Position numbers and translations under genes: made by a program. Shown here piece after piece: positions 18,639 to 26,800 of a stretch of 64,000 nt of DNA. Below the pieces are notes generated by a model. The model made no database searches. It was not told where the DNA came from and worked only from the letters and a program-made list of their open reading frames with translations. The stretch is taken from positions 1 to 64,000 of the forward strand of contig NZ_JAALJH010000029.1 in the NCBI RefSeq assembly GCF_011064615.1, read 5' to 3'. The stretch's first letter is position 1; every line of letters starts with the position of its first letter. The DNA is from Aquisphaera insulae. Lineage in GTDB: Bacteria > Planctomycetota > Planctomycetia > Isosphaerales > Isosphaeraceae.

Positions 18639-19457
18639 TCACCAGTCTTCGAGGCCAGGGCCGGGCCCGGGAAGATGGGCCTTGATGGCCTTGATGAGGA
18701 GGGCGGGATCCTCGCTGAGCTGAGAATCGAAGGCGCTCACCACCCGCGGTTTCCCACTTGCATCCGAGAGGGTGACGGCCGTGTGGATGGGCTGTCCCCA
18801 GATGTCGTGGCGCGTCCTGACGGTGCAGGCGGCGACCTCCGACCACGGGACGAATCGACGCCCGACGCGGAGCCCGGGGGCGTAGCCCATGTATCCGGAG
18901 GCGTCGGCCCACGCCTCGGGCTTGCCGCGAGCCCGACGGCGGAACCAGCCGATGGCGCCGAGCGCTCCGGGTCCCGAGATCCCGATGAGGAGAATCCCCC
19001 AGAGGGCCTGGTCTCCGTGGCGAAGGTCGATCCAGGTGATCGCGATCATGAGCAGGCAGAACGCGAGGCAGGCCACGCCCAGCAGGGAGAAGAGCCGGGG
19101 GTTCAAATGGACCTCGACTCGTCCCTCGCCCGCGCCCTCGGGAATGGCTTCGAAATCGGGTCGATACCACACCTCGACCGTCGTGCCGGTTCGCGAGAGG
19201 CCGTGCCAGCGGAAGATGCGATCGACCGTGAGACTCGCCAGGACGAAGCTCAGGGTCGAGAGGGCGACACCCCAGTCCCGAAAGACTCGCCCCTGGATGC
19301 CGAGGAGTCGGCAGAGTCCGTAACCGAGGACGAGCTCGGCGATCAGGTAGAGAACCCAGGAAAGGAGGAAGAGGACGAAGACGGTCGCCTTCGGCGGGGA
19401 CTCGATCGAGGGCTCCCGGATCGGCTTCCCGGCTGAGAGCTGTTGTTCATCGTACAC
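18639..19457 (-). CDS. hypothetical membrane protein with C-terminal PH-like soluble domain
   Basis: The 272-residue protein is not assigned to a named family. Hydrophobic segments are visible at about residues 24-53 (two likely helices around VFVLFLLSWVLYLIAELVLG), a weaker one near 63-80, and a pair at about 125-160 (LFSLLGVACLAFCLLMIAIT and LWGILLIGISGPGALGAIGW). The C-terminal 95 residues (GLRVGRRFVPWSEVAACTVRT and following) look like the bacterial PH-like or photosystem-assembly type domain found after paired membrane helices. It is transcribed in the same direction as the flanking surface proteins but separated by more than 100 bases from each, so it is probably its own unit. Confidence 0.75.
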   Translation of the reverse strand: MYDEQQLSAGKPIREPSIESPPKATVFVLFLLSWVLYLIAELVLGYGLCRLLGIQGRVFRDWGVALSTLSFVLASLTVDRIFRWHGLSRTGTTVEVWYRPDFEAIPEGAGEGRVEVHLNPRLFSLLGVACLAFCLLMIAITWIDLRHGDQALWGILLIGISGPGALGAIGWFRRRARGKPEAWADASGYMGYAPGLRVGRRFVPWSEVAACTVRTRHDIWGQPIHTAVTLSDASGKPRVVSAFDSQLSEDPALLIKAIKAHLPGPGPGLEDW

Positions 19458-19560
19458 CCGGCCGCCCTCCCAGGGTCAGACGACGCATCGCGTCGCGTCG
19501 AGCACGCGCGATCATACCCCAATCGCCGGCCGCTGTCCCTGGACCCGCCCGGTCGGGCGG

Positions 19561-19608
19561 AACGGCGGCGAGGGGAAGGGAGGGCCATTCCCCTCGCCGG
19601 ACGCCGTT
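19561..19608 (-). terminator. strong hairpin terminator of the PEP-CTERM gene
   Basis: A 12-base perfect stem CGGCGAGGGGAA (19566-19577) and complement (19588-19599) with a 10-base loop is extended by AACGGCG (19561-19567) pairing with 19602-19608. The outer arm reaches the stop codon of the PEP-CTERM gene. Confidence 0.75.
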
Positions 19609-20567
19609 CAATCGCGTCGGCGACGGGCGGCGAGGCCGAGCCCGAAGACCGCCGCCGAGCCCAACATCACGACGCTGGCCGGCTCGGGGACCGCCGGCGT
19701 CACGAGCTGGCCGGTGAATCGCGTATCCGCGCCGCCGGAAATGCCCCCCTGGTCGATGTGGGTCTCGCCGCCTCCGGTCAGCGAGTCCGCGATCAGCGAG
19801 CCGTTGAGCTGGCCGCTGTTGAAGGTGACGCTGGCCTTCGTGGCCAGGACCGTCCCGTCGATGCCGATGCCGTTGATGTTCACGCTGGTCGCATTGACGA
19901 AGTTCCAGAGGATGTGCGACGAGGTGATGCCGCCATCCAGGAAGAAGCCGCCGGTCCAGTTGGACACGTTGCCGTCGACGTTGATGATCACGGTCGAGCC
20001 GGCCTTGCCATTGACGTGGAACTCCGACGCGCCCGACATCTCGCTGCCGAGCACGTTGAACACCTGCAGGCCGGTCGCGGACGAGCTGCCGAACGTGAGC
20101 TTGTAATTGTACTCGCGGGTGACGTAGGGATCGCTCGCGTTGAACTGCGCGGTGGAGATCGCCACAAGGTCGGTCTTCACCGCGGAGAAATCGATCGGCA
20201 GGGTGCTGGTATGGGTGATCGAGCCCCCCACGCCGGAATCGGTGATGGTGCCCCCGACGACGCCCGTCCCGGTGGCGAGCTCGCCGTTGGTCCATTTCAG
20301 GTTCCCGCCCACGACCAGCGTGTTCGGGACCGGGAAGCTCGAGGAGCTCGAATTGCTCGAGTGCGCGATCCCGAAACTCGAGAAGGTCGCATCGCCGCCG
20401 ACCGCAACCGGGCCGCGGCTGTCCGAATTGGACCGTGTGGAGCTGCCGAAAATGAACTCGCCGTAGTTGCCGGCGATGCCCAGCATGCTGTCGGCCCTGG
20501 CCCGGCTCGTGCCGGACGTGGCGAGAACCAGAACCGCTGCCGCGATCAGACCTCGGAGATGGAGCAT
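19608..20567 (-). CDS. choice-of-anchor A family protein with PEP-CTERM sorting signal
   Basis: The 319-residue protein is exported: residues 1-25 form a signal peptide ending in an ARA-type cleavage site. The mature part (GIAGNYGEFIFGSSTRSNSDSRG, VAVGGDATFSSFGIA, NTLVVGGNLKWTNGEL, and a later TVIINVDGNVSNW) matches the choice-of-anchor A domain, a beta-rich fold with an Asn/Ser/Gly-heavy surface. The C-terminus is a textbook PEP-CTERM tag: VPEPASVV, a hydrophobic stretch, then AARRRRD. Known biology is that exosortase cuts and replaces this tag, usually in exopolysaccharide-producing bacteria. No exosortase gene is in the window. The product sits between two giant surface proteins and is most likely part of the matrix or cell surface. 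Confidence 0.93.
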   Translation of the reverse strand: MLHLRGLIAAAVLVLATSGTSRARADSMLGIAGNYGEFIFGSSTRSNSDSRGPVAVGGDATFSSFGIAHSSNSSSSSFPVPNTLVVGGNLKWTNGELATGTGVVGGTITDSGVGGSITHTSTLPIDFSAVKTDLVAISTAQFNASDPYVTREYNYKLTFGSSSATGLQVFNVLGSEMSGASEFHVNGKAGSTVIINVDGNVSNWTGGFFLDGGITSSHILWNFVNATSVNINGIGIDGTVLATKASVTFNSGQLNGSLIADSLTGGGETHIDQGGISGGADTRFTGQLVTPAVPEPASVVMLGSAAVFGLGLAARRRRD

Positions 20568-20710
20568 CAGCTATTGCCTTCTTCTTGGGATTCCCGCCGA
20601 CCGTGCAAGCCGAAGCTCGTCGGGCCGGGCGTTCCGAACCGTGCGATCGGAAAGACGGCCGATCCTCAGGGCTCGGCCCCCCCGGGGACAGACCCCGGGG
20701 CGGTCGTGCG

Positions 20711-20781
20711 TCCGACACGACGACCGGTATCTTAATTTTTTAGTATTCCAGCCCCGGTCGTCTTCAAGTCGACGTGTCGGA
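20711..20781. repeat. two-part inverted repeat around an AT-rich core upstream of the PEP-CTERM gene
   Basis: The left arm is TCCGACACG-ACGACCGG (20711-20727). The right arm is CCGGTCGT (20754-20761), an 11-base interruption, then CGTGTCGGA (20773-20781). Both halves pair perfectly and flank a 26-base AT-rich core with a TAAAAAATTAA tract on the minus strand. A weak promoter for the PEP-CTERM gene (TTGAAG 20767-20762, 16 bases, TACTAA 20745-20740) falls inside it. It could be an operator, an attenuator or the remnant of a small mobile element. Confidence 0.5.
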
Positions 20782-20799
20782 GAATCATCATGGGTGAAT

Positions 20800-20837
20800 C
20801 CTGGCATCAGTCCCGGGGATGGGGGACTGATGCCAGG
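20800..20837 (-). terminator. 15-base-pair hairpin after the giant multidomain gene
   Basis: CCTGGCATCAGTCCC at 20800-20814 pairs perfectly with 20823-20837 around an 8-base loop, 33 bases past the stop at 20871. Outer GAATC/GGATTC bases extend it with a bulge. Confidence 0.75.
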
Positions 20838-20870
20838 ACGGATTCGCGAACCGGCGGGCGCGGCGGCCCG

Positions 20871-23800
20871 TCACTTCGCGCCGTGAGGCTGGTTCGTGCC
20901 GTGCTGATGGGCGGGCTTGGCGTGGGCGTGCTTCGCCGGCATGTGCTTGGCCTTCCAGGCCGCCGGCAGGACGGTGTTCCGCCAGGTGATCCGGGCACGG
21001 TAGTCGCCGCCGGGGGAGCCGTCGGCGTTGCCGTCGAGGAGCTGGCCATTGGCGCCGACCAGGGCCCGGGGGCTGGCGCCGTCGACGACGAGCGTGTAGT
21101 TGCGATGGAAGTTGATGCGATTCTTGAGCTTCAGGGTGACGGTGTTGCTCGTCGGGTCGTAGATGGCCCTGGCGATGACGATCCTCCGGCCGGCGGCGTT
21201 CCGCAGCGTGTAGGCGCGGACGTCGGTGGCCTTCACGGGGTCGAGCGGCCGGTCGAAGCTGAGGACGATGGACGTGGGCATCATGTGGATGCCATAACGC
21301 TGCACCAGCACCACCTGCGGGCCGTCCTCGGTCGTCGGGATGACCGGCGAGGCCGCGGTCAGCGTGGCCGTGAGCGTGGTCGTCTGGCCGGTGGAGAGGG
21401 ATTTCACCTCCACCGTGACGGTCCCGGTCCCGGCCCCCGCGATCGAGACGTTCAGCGGGATCGAACCGGTCGCGAGCCCGACCAGGCGGACCAGGGAGAG
21501 TGCCTGAACGGACTGGCCGTCGGTCCCGATCAGGGCGGCCGTGACCCCGCCGGTCGTGCCGACGATGGTCACGCTGTACGAGTCATCGGTGTTCCCCGTG
21601 TTGGCCAGCTTGATGAGGAACGAGCCGGTCCCCGGCGCCGTCAAGGTCTGGGAGGCGGGGGAGAGCACGGCGGACAATCCCGTCGTCTCCGGGATCGTCA
21701 GGTCCGCCTGGGCCATCGCCTTCACGCCGGGCGTGGTTCGCGAGATCGCCGTGGCGACCAGCGGCAGCGAGCCCGGCAGCGCCAGGTTCGGCGAGGTCGT
21801 GCGGATCGTGACGTACTGCCAGGCGTTGGGCGCCAGGGTGACCGACGAACTGTCGAGCGCGGCCACCAGCCCGGCCGGGCCGGCGAGGGCCAGGTCATAC
21901 GTCTCGGTGATCGCTCCGGTGTTGGTCACGAGCAGGCGATACGACGACCCGGGCGCGGCGCTGCCCGGATCGAGATCCAGCCGGACCCCCTGGGCCGCGA
22001 CGGTCAGCGAGCCGGTCGCGGTGCCGGCGACGGACGAGCCGCCGCTCGACGTCGCCGTGACGACGACCGGGAAGGTCCCCGCGGCCGCCCCCTGCGTGGG
22101 GGTCGCGCGGAAGATCACGTCCCGCGCCGACGTGGCGCCGGGGAGGAGGGTGATCCAGTTCTGATCGAAGGTCCCGTAGACGCCGTCGGGGAGGTCGGCG
22201 GTCAGGTAGAAGGTCTCGGACTCGGTGCCGGTGTTGGTCACGCGCACCGTGTAAGTTGCCGTGGTCCCCGGGCCGGCCGTCGCATTCGCCGGGGAGAGGG
22301 CCACCACGACGCCGTGCGCGTCGGCGGCCGGCGCCGCGGCCGTGCCGAAGAGCGTGAGGCTGCCGCCGACGGTGCCGGAGATCCCGGCGGCCGTGGCCAG
22401 GACGCTGAAGCCGTAGCTCCCCGTCGGCGTGAAGACATCGGTCTTGAGCGCCAGGGTGACGTCCTGATTGCCGCCGGCCGGGACGGTGACGGTCGCCACC
22501 ATGTTGGCCCACGAGGCGGGGACGCCGGAGATCCCCAGGGCGTAGGTGACGCTCGCCGTCGTGGGGTTGGAGACGTTCACCGTGTAGTAGGCCGTCTGGC
22601 CCGGGGAGGCGGAGTTCTCGCCGGGGTTGAGCGTCAGGATCTGCTGGCCCGCGACGGTCACGGCCGGGGCGGCCACCGATCCGGCGGTCCCGCTGCTGGT
22701 GAACTCGGCCGTCGATCCCAGGGTGACCTGCCGGGAACGGCCCGGGGCCAGCCCGGTGACGGCCTCCTGCCAGGTGATCGACCGGGTCGTGATCGTCGAA
22801 TCGAGGGTGAGGTCCCAGGTGTAGGTGTCGTAGGCCGCCCCCGTGATGACCTGCGTCGGCGCCAGGCTGAACGACCCGGGGACGACGCTCACGCCCGTCC
22901 CCTTCGGCACCTGGACCGAGGCCGTCACCGGGACCGACGTGGCCGTGGCCAGGGTGTAGATGATCAGGCCGGAGGTGCTGCTCGTGTAGAGGAGCCCGCC
23001 CGAGAGATAGGCCCCCTTCAGCTCGGCCGGCACGCTGAACGACTTGACCCCGACGTTCATGGGGTCGGCCGGGTCGAGGACGAGCATGTTCGGCGTGTCC
23101 GTGCCGGTGCCGATGGTCCCCGCCCCGATCAGGCCGCCGCCGACCGGGAACAGGTACATGACGTTGTGCGCGTCCCGATCGAGGGTCTGGGTGCTCAGGA
23201 TCGTGGGGGCCGTCGGGTTGGAGATGTCCAGCATGGCGATCACGACCTTGCCGGTCAGGCCGACGACCCCGCCGCCCCAGCTCTGCGACGAGCCGATGAT
23301 CATGGCCCGGTTGCCGTCGATGGTGACGCCCGTGATCTGCCCCATCCCGGGGACCAGCAGGCTGCCCGCGAGAGTCGGGGCGTTGGGATTGGTCGTGTCG
23401 GCGATCAGGAGCTTGCCCGTGCCGTTCAGGTCGCCGCCGGTCTCCGTCGTGCTGGCGATGTAGAGCAGGTGATCGCCGACCGCCGCCTGCTGCCACATGT
23501 GGGTGGTGCCGTCGGGGTAGCCGGTCGACGGATCGGGCGGGCTGTCGTAGAGGATGGTCCCGACCGTCGGGTTCGTCGGGTCGGAGAGGTCGATGGGCAC
23601 CAGCTCGCCGAACTGGGCGAAGATCTGCCCGCTGAAGATGTAGTAACGATACCAGGCCGAGTTCAGGTAGGCCGTGTTCCCCACCACGGTCGGACCGCCC
23701 ATGAAGGACAGGTTCGGGATGCTGGTCTGGCCGAGGAGCGCGGGCGTGGCCGGGTTCGCCAGCGAGTAGACCAGCACCACCGACGTCGGCCCGTTGCTGG

Positions 23801-26800
23801 TCGGCGTGGCCCGGACGATCAACTGGCTCCCCTTCAGCTCCAGGCCGAGATTGGTGTTGTCGGGGATGCCGGTGTTGAACGTCGAGAGGACCGCGGGGCT
23901 GGCGGGATTGGACACGTCCACGATGTCGAAGCCGCTGGACGTCGCCACGTAAGCGTACTGGCCGTAGGTCACGACGTTCGCCACGGCCCCGCTGATGGGC
24001 GTCTGGCCGACGAGGCGGAAGGGGCTGAATGCGTCCGGCGTCGCCGTGACGTTGAGCGTGACCGTGGTCGTGCCGTCGCCGGCCGGCAGCGAGGTCGGGG
24101 TGGCGGTCGTCGTCAGGGAGACCGGGCTGCCGACCAGCAGCGTCCCGGTCCCGGTCGCGCCGTCGATCGGGGTGCCGGCCGTGTCCGTGATGACGACCTG
24201 GATCGTGAGGTTCCCCTTCGCGTATCCGGTCGTGTCGAGCGCCCCCATGTCCACGGTCTGGAGCGTCGTCAGCACGGTCAGGGAGAAGCTGACCGGGCTC
24301 GACGTGAAGAGCACGTTGCCGCCGGAATCCCTGGCGACGAAATAGGCCTTGGCGGTGCGAGCCTGATTGACCGCGTTGAGGACCCTCGCGGTGATCTCCA
24401 CGCGGCCGCCGGGCTCCGTGTACGCGACCGCCGGATCCACGGAGACGACCGTCACCGATTCCTGCCGGGCGGTGAGCGAGCCGGTCGCGGATCGCGTGAT
24501 CTCGGTCGCCCCGTCGACCGTCGCGACGACCTGGAACGTGAACGGATCGAGCTCGGTCGTCGACGTGGAGGTCAGGGTGACCGTGACGGTCGGCTGGCCC
24601 GACCCGGGCGTGACCGCCCCCGGGGCCAGGGTGATCGAGGGCTGGGAGAAGCTCGCGGTCACGCCGGCGGGCAGGCCGGCGATCGAGAGGCCGTACGTGG
24701 TCGTCTTGCTGCCGGTGTTCTGGAGGACGATCTCGAAGGAGGTCGGGACCTGGGGCCGGGCCGTCTGGGTGTTGGTCACGAAGCCGAGGGTGAATCGGTA
24801 GGACGCCTCATCGTTGAGGATCTTGGCGAAGGAACCGACGTCCTGGCCGATCGTCGCGACGGCCGCGGCGGTGGCCTGGGGCGTCGTCGCGGCGGCCAGG
24901 GCGGCGCGGTCGGCGGCGAGGGTCGCCAGGCTGGCGGTCAGGTAGGCGTCGGCCGCGGCCAGGACCTGGACCGCGTCCAGGGCCGCCAGCGCCTGCCCCT
25001 TCGCGACCGCGTTCGAGGGATCCTGGACCAGGCCGGTGAGCGCCGCGGCGAGGTCGGTCAGCCGGCTCGCCAGCCCGCTGTTGCCGAGCTGGCCGGCGGC
25101 GTTGGCGGCCGCCGAGATCGCATCGGCGCCCGGGACGACGGTCTTCACGGTCAGGGCGACCGACCTCGCGGAGGGCGCCGCCGCGTCGCCGTAGGTCGCG
25201 GTGACGGTCGCGGCGAGCGAGCTGTTCAGGGGCGTGGCGGCGGCGGGCGTCAGCGCGATCGTCCGCGTGATCGAGGCCCCGGGGGCCAGCGAGGCGGTCA
25301 GCGGCGCCAGGCCGTCGAGCTGGAGGCCGGCGGCCGTGGTCGACGAGAGCGTCACGTTCGACTCCGCCACGTTGCCCCGATTGGTGACCGTGACGGTGAC
25401 CGTAACCGGCGAGCCGGGCGTCGTGCCGACGCTCGTGGCGGTCGCGTCCACGGCCACGTCGTGGACCGCCGGCACGGTGAACGACACGACCTGGGTCTGG
25501 GTGATCGACGACGCGGTGTTGCTGGTCGCCGTGACGCGGAAGGTCAGCACGGTCCCCGGCGCGGGGAGTGGCTGGCCGGCGGTCGGGATCAGGTAGACGC
25601 CGACGATCGAGGTCCCCCCGGCGGGGATCGTCGCGCTCGCGAGGCTCGAGACGACGCTGAAGCCGGACGGCACGTCGGCGAAGCTCAGCGTGTAGGTGTC
25701 GGCCGCGGAGCCCGTGTTGTGGAGGCTCGCGCGGTAGGCGGAGGGGAGGAGCACGCCGGCGAAGGCCGACCCGAGCGCGGTCGCGCCGGCACCCGTGCCG
25801 GTGTCCACCGGGACGCTGAGGAGGGGGTCGGCGGCCACGGACAGGGTCATCCCCGGGGCGGTCGCGGCGACGGTCACGTCCACGAGCCGGCGGACCACCA
25901 GGCCGGGATCGTCGACCGACCGCGCGATCAGCAGGATCGGGACCGTGCCCGACTGGAGGCCCGCGGCGGGCGTCGCGGTGATCCGCCCGGTGTCGTCCAC
26001 GGCGACCGACCAGCCCTCGGGAGCGGTCGCGGTGAGGTCGAACTTGCCGGCCAGGCTGGTGGGGATGCCCGCCTGGATGACGGCGGCCGTGTTCTGGTCG
26101 GCGGGGAGCGGGGTCGTCGGGGCGGAAAGCTGGAGGACGCCGGAGGCCGTGCCGCTCATCGTCACGGCGTCGGGTCCGCTCCCGTCCGCGACCGTGATCG
26201 AGCCGCTATAGCCCGACAGGCCCAGGCCGCCCGCCGGGTCGAGCGCCTTGCCGCCGACGTTGAGCGTGCCGCCGCCGGCCGGATCGACGGTCACCGCGGC
26301 GCCGGTCGCCTGGACGGTCGCCGCGCCCGCGAAGTCCGGCGAACCCCCGGCGCCGGATCCGGCGACCTGGGCCGCGGAGGTCACGATCGTGTAGGTCCCG
26401 GCGGGGAGCGCCACGCCCCCCACCGTCAGCCGGTCCGTCGTGAGGGTGATCGCCGCGGCGCCCGAGAGCGCCGCCTGGTACGAGCCCCACTCGCCGGCCA
26501 CGGAGAGGCCCCCGGCGTCGGTCGCGTAGAAGGAGAGGGTGCCCAGGCCGCTGAGCGAGTAGGCGACCGATCCGGCGACCGTCGCCCCGACCACGGCACC
26601 GGCCGCCAGGACCGCCGCGCCGGAGCCGACGACGTTCCCGGCCGCGTCCTTCACCTGGGCGGAACCGGCCTGGAGCGAGGCGACCGGCAGGCTGACGAGG
26701 CTGGAGGTCTGCCAGGTCGCGGTCGCGTTGCCGACGACCTGGAGGCTGCTCGTCGGCAGGCTCGCGGAGACCGCCCCGGCGGCCAGGGTCGGGCCCGGGG

